A DNA stretch of 64,000 nucleotides from NCBI GenBank assembly GCA_001599815.1, contig BCIA01000008.1, positions 434,001 through 498,000 on the forward strand. The letters run 5' to 3'. Made by a program: the position numbers and the translations under genes. Shown here piece after piece: positions 23,658 through 34,689 of the stretch (position 1 is its first letter; every line of letters starts with the position of its first letter). This stretch comes from Furcasterigmium furcatum (Eukaryota > Ascomycota > Sordariomycetes > Glomerellales > Plectosphaerellaceae). The notes beneath the pieces were generated by a model that did no database searches, had not been told where the DNA came from, and worked only from the letters and a program-made list of their open reading frames with translations.

Positions 23658-25095
23658 ATGAAGGCCACTCGATTCACCAGCCTCCTGGCCCTCTTCGCTG
23701 GCACTGCCATCGCGGGAGGCATCCAGGAGATCACTACCCTCAAGCCCATCTCCAAGGGCGGCAAGGGGCTGCAGGCTCGTGCCGATGACTCTTCTGTGGC
23801 CCCCAGCAAGTCTGTCGGTCTTGACTATGGCATCGACGCCGAGCCCATCGTGCACGTTGAGCTCGACATGCAGAGACCTGCCGTCCTGCTGGAGGACGTG
23901 GCATCCATTGACAACGTGACATGCGCCGAGGACTCCATTTCCGTCTCCTTCACTTCGGGAGAGGACTTCAAGGCCGCTGTTGCGACTTGGTCGAACAAAG
24001 GCGACCTCGTCTTCTTCACCAACCACCTGGGCGGCTGCGACACCGAGGCCGAGCGTGGTATCTTCCTCGTCAACCGCATCTCCGGTAACGCGGAGACACT
24101 GACCGTTGTCGCCCATGCTGAGAAAAAGGATATCGCCAGCACGGCCGGTGAGACAACCCGTAGCCCTTTGATGAGACCTTTATGACTGACCTGGCGCAGG
24201 CAACACCGCCATCACCTTCGAGGGTGTGCCGGTCGCTAAGAAACGCCAGACCCTCACGCGCCGGGTCCTCGACGAGCGTGGAATCACCATCAACGAGAAG
24301 GGTCTGACAATCGCGGGCACAATCGGGCTCCCCAGGAACACCCCTATCTACTCTTTCCCCCCTTACCTGGACGTCTCCGCCGACTCGGCCGAGATCACCG
24401 CAAGCGTTACGTTCTCTGGCTTCTTGGACTACGACATTCTGGGAGGCAAGCTCAAGCAGCTCTACGCCGACATCGACTCGAGCATCGACGCTGAGGTGGG
24501 CGTCACCATCGCCGTCACGGCAGGATACCGCGACAGCTTCACCTACAGCCCCGGCGAGCTGTCGTACATGATCATCGATGTTCCCGGCATCATCAGCCTC
24601 GGCCCCGAGCTCCTCTTCGCCATCGGCCTCGACGTCGACGTCGCCGCCGGCGTCACCGTCACCGGATCCGTCGGTGCCGGCCTGCAGAACGGCCGCGTCC
24701 ACCTCGACTTCCTCGACACCGCCAAGACTAGCGTCACCCCCTGGAAGCCCGTCTACAATGCCAAGCTGGACCTCTCCCAGCGCGCCCTCGCCAAGGCCGA
24801 CACCTGGATCGACGTCACCTTCCAGCTGGTCGTCCAGGTCCTGGGCGGTGTTGTCGACCTGAGCGCCGGCCTAACGGCCCGGCCTCGGTTCAACAACGAG
24901 TTCGCCTTCACCGCGAGCCAGACCGTGGATGAGGGGGGCGCCGTCACCCAGCCCAACGACCTGGTTTGCCAGCAGGGCCTGAGCATCAAGAGCGACTTCA
25001 CCTTCAGCCTGTACGCTTTTGTCAGCAAGCTGTGGTCGAGGACGGTTTACAACGTTCACGTTCCGATTGCGCAGGAGTGTTATACCTGGCTTTGA
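23658..25095 (+). CDS. Secreted two-domain protein (DUF7029/DUF7223-like)
   Basis: Two exons, 23658-24147 and 24200-25095, give 461 residues. A signal peptide (MKATRFTSLLALFAGTAIAG) precedes a first domain with VTCAEDSISVSFTSGEDFKA and LVFFTNHLGGCDTEAERGIF. After a basic stretch with possible Kex2-type sites (KKR, TRR) comes a large beta-rich domain of alternating hydrophobic strands ending QECYTWL. From memory this layout is that of fungal secreted proteins carrying DUF7029 and DUF7223; no enzymatic activity is established. An upstream in-frame ATG at 23637 exists, but starting at 23658 places the signal peptide at the N-terminus. Extracellular location is a confident prediction; the role is unknown. 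Confidence 0.8.
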
Positions 25096-25667
25096 GCGCA
25101 AGGGATGGCCAGTGTCTGGTTGTGAGGGGCATTTGGGGAAGGGAGCTGGTACTGAGAGGGGCGAAGGTCTGCCGCTGCTATGTTGGGCTGGGCGTCAAGG
25201 AGGACGATGAGTCACGTGTGCAGAGTATAGCTGGAAGATAATTGCCTTCGAGTCCCATACTTCGCATTATGCAGCTGGCCTCGACTCGCCTGCATTGGAA
25301 GGGCGAGGTGAGGCCCGCGAGACTGGGCCAACGGATCTCGGCCTGCATGTCCAGCTGGCGGCACAGAAACCAACCACAGCGGCTCATTCGACGGGCCTGA
25401 TTCCCCAAATAGCCTCAGCGGCTATTGTCCGCTAGCGAACCCCTGAATGTCCCAAACCACTTCCAAACCACTGATGGCCGGCGTCTAAGTCCAGAAAGTC
25501 TAAAAAGGACCGTGAGACCATGTGGCGGCGGTAGTGCAATCAGGTGCCCTTCGATGTACAACGGCGATCTCCCGAGCTGTCGCTGACCCTCTTCGAGCTA
25601 TTGCCTGCCAAATTCTCATCCCTCTCACTCTCCGCGACGGTCACCTAGCGAACGAATTTGACCATTC
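25096..25667. other. Intergenic region
   Basis: A 570-bp gap holding the 3' region of the secreted-protein gene and the promoter of the glycosyltransferase gene. Nothing else was recognised. Confidence 0.5.
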
Positions 25668-26931
25668 ATGCTTCTTAGATCACACTTCAAATGCTCCCCA
25701 ACTGCCCCGGATGATACGACAATGGCACTCGGTGCTCCGTCGACAGTGGCAGAGGTTGTCTGCTATAAACGCGTCCGCTTCATCGCAGCGACAACAGCAT
25801 TCAGCCTGCTCCTCGTGTTTGGCCTTTACCATTCCGAGGGATTGAACATTCTGCGCTCCGGGACAGAGCCCAATCCAATATCCAGCTCTCACCATGCTCC
25901 CCCGGCCGAGACATCGACAGACTGGTCTCGGTTTGCATACGCCCAATATGTGACCGACAGCATGTACCTCTGCAACGCGGTCATGGCCTTTTCCAAGCTC
26001 CACCAACTGGGTAGTAAAGCGGACCGGGTCATGATGTATCCATCCTACATGTTCCCGAGACCCGACGCCGACGCAGCGGAAGCACGCTCGAATGATGCCC
26101 GGCTCATCGTCAAAGCCCGTGACGAGTACCTTGTCAAGCTCTCCCCGGTAGTAATCCAGCACAAGGAGGGCCAGGATCGTGAGTCTCTCCCTAATCCTTG
26201 AAGCAGACATGATTCTGATTGATCCCTGAAGCGACCTGGGCAGCCTCGTTCACCAAGCTCCTGGCTTTTAACCAGACGCAGTACGAACGCGTGCTCTCCA
26301 TGGACTCGGACTCCATCATTCTCCAGCCCATGGACGAGCTCTTCCTCCTCCCGCCAGCCCCCGTCGCCATGCCCCGTGCTTATTGGCAGTGGCCCGAATC
26401 CGAGGCTCTCTCATGCCAGCTCGTCCTCGTCCAGCCCAGCCAGTCCGAATTCGCCCGCGTGAAAACCAAGATCGACGCCGCCGGGCCCAGCGACTACGAC
26501 ATGGACATCCTCAACGACCTTTACCGGGAGAGTGCTCTCGTGCTGCCCCACCGACCGTACAACCTCGTCACGGGCGAGTTCAAGGACAAGCCGGATCATG
26601 CCGCGTATCTCGGCAACAAGGAAGAGGAGTGGGAGCCCGTCGCCGTGTACAACGAAGCAAAGTTTCTGCATTTCTCGGACCATCCGATCCCGAAGCCGTG
26701 GCTGACGACCCCCGAGGACGAGAGGGCAAGGACTGAGCCGTCGTGTGTGAAGGTCGGGGAGGAGGAGGATTGTGCGGCTAGGGATCTGTGGAACGGGTTC
26801 TACTCTGAGTTTCGGGAGGCACGAAAGGTGAGAGCATTTGACCTGGCCGTGGAGATGAACGTGTACTGACTAAGGGGCAGAGTGTTTGCGATTCTGTAAA
26901 GATGAAGAATCCGTGGCAACCTCGACGGTGA
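25668..26931 (+). CDS. GT8-type glycosyltransferase, Gnt1-like (type II membrane protein)
   Basis: Exon 1 25668-26178 and exon 2 from 26232. An N-terminal membrane anchor (RFIAATTAFSLLLVFGLY) is followed by FAYAQYVTDSMYLCNAVMAF and the metal/sugar-nucleotide DxD site MDSDS. TKLLAFNQTQYERVL and PVAMPRAYW are typical of fungal alpha-N-acetylglucosaminyltransferase-like GT8 enzymes of the Golgi. Without further splicing exon 2 ends at 26869. A good intron (26828-26880, TACTGAC branch site) would instead join RK to a third exon, 26881-26931, ending SVCDSVKMKNPWQPRR; I prefer this model. The ATG at 25722 has a better context than 25668 and may be the true start. Confidence 0.8.
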
Positions 26932-27326
26932 CAGCAGACCAAGGTTTCGATCATGCTAGACTGCAAAGGCCAGGGGTAATAAAGTTATATTAAATTTGAC
27001 TACTCTGCTGTGACCAATTGGTTGCGGGAGTGCTGCCATGTCTTCAGCCAGGTTTCACATTTGAGAATGTTTCTGGAATCTCGGGTTGGGCGACTTACTT
27101 CCGAGCTGAGCAGTGGTGTTATCGCCACAGCCTCACTCTTTCGCCAAATACAGGGGGCTGGTGGTCCAATTGCTGCTGTGGTCAGCTGCGGCTGTGCGGG
27201 GCAGCGTCCAGTCTGCCTCGATCCGAAAACCGTCAATCAGCCGTGTCAAAAGCCCTCCAGCTCTTCACGAACCTTCATGTTGCTCCATCTCAGACACCTG
27301 CGCGACGGCCGTGGCCAACAAGTCAG
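26932..27326. other. Intergenic region
   Basis: A 395-bp gap between two same-strand genes, with no distinct feature beyond an AT-rich stretch near 26980. Confidence 0.5.
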
Positions 27327-28403
27327 ATGTATGAGCCAGGCCACTACCCGCAACCCGGTTTTGGGCCTCCACCGCCAGTCGTGGAAATCCCACGCCGTCC
27401 TCCGACCCGCCGGTCCTCGACCGCGGGTGGCCGCCGAAGAACGGCGAGTGGCTTCTTCGGTGGCCCCTCTCGATGGCAACTCACGTTCGCCAGGTGAGAC
27501 CAGATCACCCTCATCGCACTGACTGCTCTGGCTGTCGTCGGGCAGCCTGCTAACACGCGACACTCCAGGTGGCTTCCCTGGTTCGGCTACCACCATGTCA
27601 TGATGGTCATTCTGGTCATATCCGTCACTCTCCTCTCGGTTCTCATAGCGGGGTGCACGAGCGAAGGCCTCAGCGGGATATACCTGTTGTCGCTGTCGTA
27701 CACCGGCGACCCCGGGTCGACGTCTGGCGGCGAAAGCGACGTTGCCGCCGCCCTGAGGACTTTGGCTACCAACCACACGGCGTTTGAGATCCGAGCCGGC
27801 TACATGGGCATGTGCCTCCTGATCTCTGGCCAAACCATCTGCTCGCGGAGCGCCAGCGGCCTCCAGGCCTTCGTGCGCCAGTCTGCTTCTGAGGGGGAAT
27901 CGGGCGATCCCCTGGAACTCATCCGGGCGGCGAAGAAGTTTCAAGAAGAGACTGTGTTCGTCCCCTTGCTGTGAGTTGCCCAGATCTACATACGGTCTTG
28001 ACAGTGCTGACGTGGCAATAGGTTCGTGAGCATTGCATTCGCCGTCGCCGCGTTCTGCGTGCTCGGCACGTTTCCCGGCTGGCGCAAGGAGGAGCGAGAA
28101 GGCTCGAACGCGTCTTCGAGGGAAGTGAAGCCGTTCCCTTCGAGGATGGCCCTTCGTGTCTCCATGGGCTGCATCATCGTGTCCGCCGTGCTCGCGACGC
28201 TCACGGGCTTCTGGCAGCATCTGTCCAGCGCCGGCGCGATGACCATGGCGCAGGCCTTCACTTACGGATCTGCGACGGGGCGTGTTGGCGCCGGCGCGAT
28301 GGCGCTTGGATGGGTTGCGTCGTCGGGTTTGGTGGCTGCATTTGTCGGGGTATTCATCATGTTCTTGTCGATTAGAATCCTTCGCGCCCTCGTACTAGAG
28401 TGA
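27327..28403 (+). CDS. Fig1-family calcium regulator / membrane-fusion protein
   Basis: Three exons: 27327-27493, 27569-27970 and 28022-28403, giving 316 residues. A proline/arginine-rich cytoplasmic N-terminus precedes a first membrane helix and the motif GCTSEGLSGIYLLSLSY, characteristic of Fig1 proteins. Three more membrane segments follow, giving the claudin-like four-helix layout. Fig1 in yeast and filamentous ascomycetes belongs to the low-affinity calcium uptake system used in mating and cell fusion. The loop between helices 1 and 2 has two cysteines (GMCLLI and QTICS). Whether this is the sexual-development Fig1 or a divergent paralogue cannot be decided here. Confidence 0.8.
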
Positions 28404-28683
28404 ACCGGCGATGCAAGACAAGGTCCGACGAGAGACCATCTTCACCTACAAGTGGATGAGCCTGTAATTAGTCGCTCACCCAGCTGCGGCTGGAGTCTCA
28501 CTCACTTTCTTGACAACCTAGTATACCCCTGCATCATGAGCTGATATGAGCTGAACGCCCCCCAGTTCCCGCCCCCAGCCACTGAGATTTCCCCGTTTCG
28601 TGCTCCTCACTCACGCAGCATCACTCTCGTCATGTCTCTCGGCTCACGGATCATCACCATCGCCAGAAGCGCCAGCCTTCACC

Positions 28684-31600
28684 ATGTCGCTGGTGCTGGC
28701 CGGGTTCCAGCACGGCCCGCCACCGACGACAAAAGAGCTATTCGATGCTGCCAAATCAGGCGATGATGGCGAGCTGCGCGGCCTGTTGCGACGTCCCTAC
28801 GCCGACATCGACGTCCGGGACACAGATGGGTTCACGGCCCTGCACAACGCCATCATGGCCGGTGCCGACAGGGCGGTGGAATCGCTTGCCAACCACGGCG
28901 CCGACATCGAGGCCATATGTCCCGATGATGCCAGGCCTCTCCTCCTGGCCGTCCTGGGAGGTCGCCCCGCCATTGTCAAGTCGATACTGGCTCATTTCCC
29001 ATCCATCGACGAACGCTGGCTGGGAACAACAGCGCTTCATCAGGCCGCGGAGGAGGGCCAAGCTGAGATCGCTCGGCTTCTGGTCGAGCACGGCGCTAAT
29101 GTCCATCTGTCAACGCAGTTCGGGATGGACCCCCTGTTTCTCGCCGTGAAGAGCAAGAACGTCGAGATCGTCAAGCTGATGCTTGAGCGCGAGGCCAACC
29201 CGAACCTCAAGAGGGCCGAGGACCCCCCGACGCCGTTGCACTGGGCGGCAAAGGAGCGCGACATCGAGGTCATGCGCACTCTTCTGGAGGCCGGCGCCGA
29301 GGTCGATATGACGGACTGGGAGGGCAATGCGCCTCTGTTCTTCGTCGTCGAGGCGGACGACTTGGAAGCGACGAAGCTCCTCCTGTCGTACGGCGCGAGC
29401 ATCCGCATCCAGCGGCGCGACGGGGACACGGCTTTCGATATCGCCAAGGGGAACCAGGAGATGATCGATCTGCTGCGCGCGGAGAGGGTCTTGAGAGGGC
29501 CGAGGACCGGCAGCGCTGCGCCAGGTCGGAGGTCGCAAGCCCGGTTCACTGTTCTGAACCCTCCGAAGCAGCCGACGAACCACGACAGGCTCGTCGCCTG
29601 TCATGGATTCGAGGCTACGATTACCGATTTTTTCACGACGGGCGACGACTTTGAGCAGTTCATCCCCAAGACGGAATCGGTGTATGACTTGCTGTACGGC
29701 CGTGGACCACGGGCGATCAGAAGTCGCCTTGAAGGCGAAGCCCCGAGCTACACCTGGTATCACCTCCCGAGTAACAATGTGCGTCTTCCTGTTCTTGCAG
29801 TTGGTAGAGCGCGCCGCTAACATGATCTTGCCAAGATGCACTGGGTCGAGGTAAGTCGTTGAAGAGCCAGAACCTTTGGATCGGGTGAAGGTGGCTGATT
29901 TTTCACACAGGCACTCATCCGGCGCTTGGCTAGCGAAAAGCGAGGCATCTCGTTGGAAAGATATGACGTGTCACAGGACGAATTGGGGGTGTCGAAGAAG
30001 TCTCAGAGGAAGAGCAATCGGTCAAAAACCTTCTTCCAGTCCTTGACGAGGCCTCAATGCCACCGGACAACGGTAAGTCGGGCGCCATCCCATTATGCTG
30101 GACGAGGTTGGACCGCACTGTATGTTCCATGGGTACTAAGTGCGCTAGGCCCGTTCGTTATTCAGCTCCGAAGTTGAAGATTCCGTGCACGACATGGTAG
30201 CATTCGTACGTGTCAACCGCTTGTGAGCGCTGAGTGATGGACACTTACAGTAACGCAAGGTTCCCTTCTTGCACTTCGAAACATACAGTGGCTATCAGCA
30301 AATGGCCAAGGCACTGAAGCTGGGCAACAGAACCCCGGGGATGCCCTTCCCCGCCCCGAGGATGGGCTCCCACCCCCCGCCGCCTCCTGGATACCCTCCT
30401 GGATACCCTCCAGGATACCCTCCAGGACGTCCTCCAGCTGCAGTTCCTCCTCCCCATATGTGGCCAGGAGCACCGCCTCCTCCAAGAACACGACTCAGCT
30501 CTGATGGGGATGGTCGTTCAAACCAGGGCCCGCCATTCAGATTTTCGCGGCGGTCAGGGCCCAGTTCTTCCAGTGGTAGAGATCCTTCTGTTGAGCCGCC
30601 GAAGCCCCGCTGGGCATTCGTCACGAATCTGTTCAGCACGAATCTGTTCAGCAAACTCGGGTGGAAAAGCAAGAAGCAGCAGAATGCGTCACAGACTACC
30701 GACAGTGACCTTGAGCACCGACCTAGCCGTGGAAGCTCCCACGCTTCCCGGGTCGACGACAGAGCACCTTCACGAGGGGCCGAAGGGGCACAGCAACAGG
30801 ACGGCAACTCAGCACATACCACGACTCACAGCCCCCAGCAACCGCCAGCAGTTCCAGTTGGAGTATCTGTTGATTCGGCCAACGCGCCAGACCCTGAAGA
30901 GCCACCGTCGATGCTCGGAGCGTCCGCAGACGGGGGTAGCAGACTGCCAGATATCCCTGACAGAAGCCGACCAGAAGGCCCCTCGGCACAGCCAAGCCAG
31001 CTGCAAAGTGACCCAAACCTCACAGCCCGGTCAGCCCGGATACCCTATCCTCCTCGGTTTGAATACCCACCCCCTCCTGGGCCTCCACCCCCTGCTGGAC
31101 TCCCTCTCCCTCAAAATCCCTCATTCTTCCCATACTCCATACCAAGAGGGGCCCCGGGAGGCTACCCGCCACCTCCTGTGCCATTTCCTCAATATCCGAT
31201 GCCTCCTTTCCCTCCTCCTCCTCCTCCTGGCCCATTTGCGTCTGTGCCCCCCTTCCCCCCTCAAGGACCTCCGCCCGGTCCCCCCTTCCCGCCTCCTCCA
31301 GGAACTTACGGGCAAAGACAGCCACCTTATAAACCTACTCCCACACATAATCTCAACGAGCACTTAATACGGGGCTACTCGAGCCCTAGACCCGGGTACT
31401 TCCATCCGAGGCGCACGGCAGAGCAGCATGTCTATTCCGACATCGAGATCGCGTCGGAAAGGGTTGACGAGCAAGTGGTGTACAAGTACACCAAAGACGA
31501 ACATAACACCGAGGCAAAAGTCGTGATGGTGGATCAGCTGTGGCTGTGGATTCTGGGGGAGGGTGAGTCGAGCTTGTACCATCTGACGAGCCGAAGACTG

Positions 31601-33076
31601 ACTGACGGCTTCACAGATACAATCATAACATGCTGCCCCCTCCGTTGGAACCCCTGGTTGCAGCCAGAACAGATACACGCGGGATGGACGCGATCGCAGG
31701 CACCACGAACCGACAGCTTCCGACCCCAGCGGCCCAGCCGCGTTAGAACAGGGGACTCTCGCCACGGCATGATGGTTAGCCGAACCCCCGCACCAGCTCC
31801 AGGGCCTAGCATGCCGTCTTATTTAAACCCGGAAGATCCGTTGAACGTCCTCCAGACGGTCCAGAAGCAGCTCCTCAAGCCCCGGCGCGGTACCGTCGAA
31901 TCCGTTCATCACCTGGCAGGGCTGATCGCCACCTGCTGCGTGGACGTGTTCGATCCGCAGCAGGTCCCGGAGGAGTTCCTCTTCTTCCACCTGTTCGAGC
32001 AGGTCATCCGCCGTGCGGCCGAGAAGGCCGCGCTGCATCTCAAGACCTTCAAGCAGGCGCTGAGCGAGTTCAAGAGCGGGACGAGGATGACGCCGGAGGC
32101 GGTGGATATTACGGCCGAGACGGAGCTCATGATCGAGATGGACGGCCTGCGGCAGGAGCTGCAGACGATCAGATCGGTTCTCATTGACCAGAGGATCGTC
32201 ATCCAGGACATGAATGCGATTATGAAAGAGGATGGCAAGTATGACGGTGCTCCGCCCGCAGTCAGTACGAGGACGCTTGAGAACCACTTGCTGCGCATTG
32301 AGCAGATGGAGCAGGCGGCCATCAAGGCAGACCAGTCGGTGAGTCGCGCCTGTGTTGAGCTTCCCAGCTGTGGCTTCTCTAACAAGATTCGTTTATAGCT
32401 TCACCGGCTTGTGGACCTGAAGCAAAAGCAGGCAAGTCTGTTAGAGGCGTGGTACGCGAAAGAGTCGGCGCAGGATACGGCTCGCCAGGGCAAGACGGTT
32501 CTGGTCTTCACCGTCGTCACGATTCTCTTTGTAAGTGGCATACCGCAGGCATGCTAGCATCATCGCTGACACTCATAATAGCTCCCCGTGTCTTTCTTGG
32601 CTGCGGTATTCGCTATCGACACCGAATACCCGCGGACGACTGCGGACAAGATACCATTCGACTACCTGATGACCCATATCTGTGAGTCAATCTCGGGCGC
32701 CTAAACCCAGCACCCCGTCACTGACATGGAATCTTATGTAGTGTCCATCGGCCTTGCTATCTCTCTGCCGCTGATTTTTATCGCCTTCAACGTCGACAGG
32801 ATAGTGCAGTGGCAGGCTATGGCCCGTGAGGCGATGAAAGATCAATGGAAGATGGGACTCGTGGGAAGCGGAGTAGCTGCAGTGGTGGCGGCTGTTCTGG
32901 CTCCCCTCTGGACGTCCTCTCTGTCACACGGCATCAAGACGGCGGTGACACTGATTCTTGTTGGGTTCCTGGTCGTCCTGGCCGTTGGCTACCTGGTGAA
33001 ATGGCTTGTTCAGGCTGCCAAAAAACCGGTGTCTCAAAGTAGTGGAAGCTCGGTGGGAGATGTCGCGGATTGGTAG
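28684..33076 (+). CDS. Ankyrin-repeat protein with CorA-like C-terminus and a proline-rich insert
   Basis: Nine exons: 28684-29778, 29836-29850 (15-nt microexon MHWVE), 29911-30072, 30149-30205, 30260-31562, 31617-32338, 32399-32530, 32582-32681 and 32742-33076, with all phases consistent (1,306 residues). Residues about 20-290 are ankyrin repeats. TWYHLPSNNMHWVEALIRRL, VPFLHFETYSGYQ, FHPRRTAEQHVY, DEQVVYKYTKDE and VVMVDQLWLWIL mark the fungal CorA-like Mg2+-transporter-related family. Coiled helices lead to a membrane part (TVLVFTVVTILFLPVSFLAA and LSIGLAISLPLIFIAF) plus two more hydrophobic segments. I see no clear CorA GMN signature, so transport is doubtful. About 340 residues (roughly 465-808) between the FETYSG block and NEHLIRGY are proline-rich and disordered. 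An in-frame ATG at 28600 is an alternative start. Confidence 0.82.
30383..30430 (+). repeat. 12-bp tandem repeat encoding PPGY units
   Basis: Four 12-bp units (CCTCCTGGATAC twice, CCTCCAGGATAC, then a diverged CCTCCAGGACGT) lie in the proline-rich exon of the CorA-like gene and encode PPGY, PPGY, PPGY, PPGR. Confidence 0.9.
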
Positions 33077-33598
33077 CGAGTCCTATCAATGGTAAGTAAG
33101 GAGACTTATCTATCGTGAGTCCTGATCACTTGATGTGCATCTGAAGAGATCGTCAATAGACATATGAGTTTGAGAGAACAGGCGCCTATTACACTGAAGT
33201 CGCACCCTAATTCCGGGTTGTCGCCCGTGGGAAATTAGTTAATTGCTGATCCCACATTCATACACGCTCATCCCTGACTGACCTTACTGAATATTTGACA
33301 GCAGGTCCATGGCTGAATACTCAGTCCCGTAGACCCGTAAGGCAAGAGTCTCCAACTCGGGAGGGGGAGCAAGTGGCAATGATTCAAAGCATTTGGCTAA
33401 TGCGCACTAACTAATAGATCTTGGACAGATACGCCACGCCCTTTGGATGACAAAGTATCCTGCCATGCAAGTCCCGAGTTGGGCCGCCTGCTATTCAAGG
33501 GCGGGGAAGTCTTAAGCTCGCGAGTCAAGGTAACGAGAACAAGACAACCGACGCACCAGCAGTCGACTTTCAGTTTGTCTGTTTCTAGATTGCCATCA
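33077..33598. other. Intergenic region
   Basis: A 520-bp gap. An ATG at 33443 is in frame with the next gene, but the intervening residues look like untranslated leader. No other feature. Confidence 0.5.
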
Positions 33599-34524
33599 AT
33601 GGACGAAATCAGCCGCAAGGTGCGACACCAGGTCTTCGCCTTCTACTTGGAGCATTGCCGCCCGCCGACACTCCAAGAGATCGTGACGGCTACCAACGTT
33701 ACCGACGATGAAGCGATGACCGCGCTTCAGGAGCTTCATGATGGGCATCATATCGTCCTCCACAAGGCTGGGGTGCAGGCCAAGACGCCCATCTCAATGG
33801 CACACCCTTTCTCTCACCTGTACGTTATCCGTTTGATCGCCCAGTCTTTCTGTCCTGCTCACCGTGTAACTCGATAGCCCGACACCCTTCATCGTGGTAA
33901 GCATCCTTAGGTAGCTTATGGCATGGCTTCCCCGACTGATTAACTCACTGTATAGATCCAAAGGAACAAGTCCTGGTGGGCAAACTGTGCTTGGTGCGCC
34001 TTCGGGCTGGCATCGATGCTCGTCTCGGCTGGTCCAGTCACTGTTTCTCTGAAATCCGGGGCCATCGGCGCAGACATAGTATTCAACGTCACACAGAATG
34101 GGATTCATCTCGAGGACGGGCCGGGCGAAGAAGCCGAGTACATCGTGCACTACTCAGTACCCCCTTCGACTTGGTGGAACGACGTCAAGTTCGCGTGCGG
34201 GACCATCCATGTCTTCAAGGACAAGACGGAAGCTGCTGCTTGGGTGAGTGCGAGACGAGTTACGGCCGCTGGTCAGTGGTTTCTGACCTGGAACAGTGTG
34301 ACACCCGTGGCTTTGAGTTTGGCGAAACGATGGGATTGGAGACAATGTGGAAATTGGCAAAGGTATGTCCCAGCTTCTGGTTGATGGATGGCAGCGATGC
34401 TAAGAAAGCCCGCCAGGCCTGGTATGAGCACAAAGCATCGTACCAGTACAACAGGAACACGCCCGAGGAAACATCGCGACTGTTCCGGGAACTTGGCATG
34501 GTTTCGAAGTTTTGGACCGGGTGA
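33599..34524 (+). CDS. Alkylmercury lyase (MerB)-like protein
   Basis: Five exons: 33599-33819, 33878-33896 (19 nt), 33956-34243, 34297-34362 and 34417-34524, giving 233 residues. An N-terminal winged-helix-like part (PTLQEIVTATNVTDDEAMTA) is followed by WWANCAWCAFGLASML and WNDVKFACGTIHVF, the two segments that in MerB carry catalytic Cys96 and Cys159; here they are Cys94 and Cys161. The MerB catalytic Asp99 position is Gly97. The C-terminus (MWKLAKAWYEHKASYQYNRN, then TPEETSRLFRELG) continues beyond the bacterial fold. Mercury-carbon cleavage needs the aspartate (or Ser in some variants), so true lyase activity is doubtful. It is not beside other mer genes. Confidence 0.78.
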
Positions 34525-34689
34525 GGTGGCGTCTGGAAATGGAGGAGGAATGAAGCGAGACTCAGAGGATTTGCAGTCACATCCTCAGTAACGGAGGTCA
34601 AGGAGTTATGGCAAAGTCGCATGATACTCCCCGAGTAGGCTAGGAGTGCACTGTATGAATACATTCTTCCTCTTACGCGAAGAAATCGA

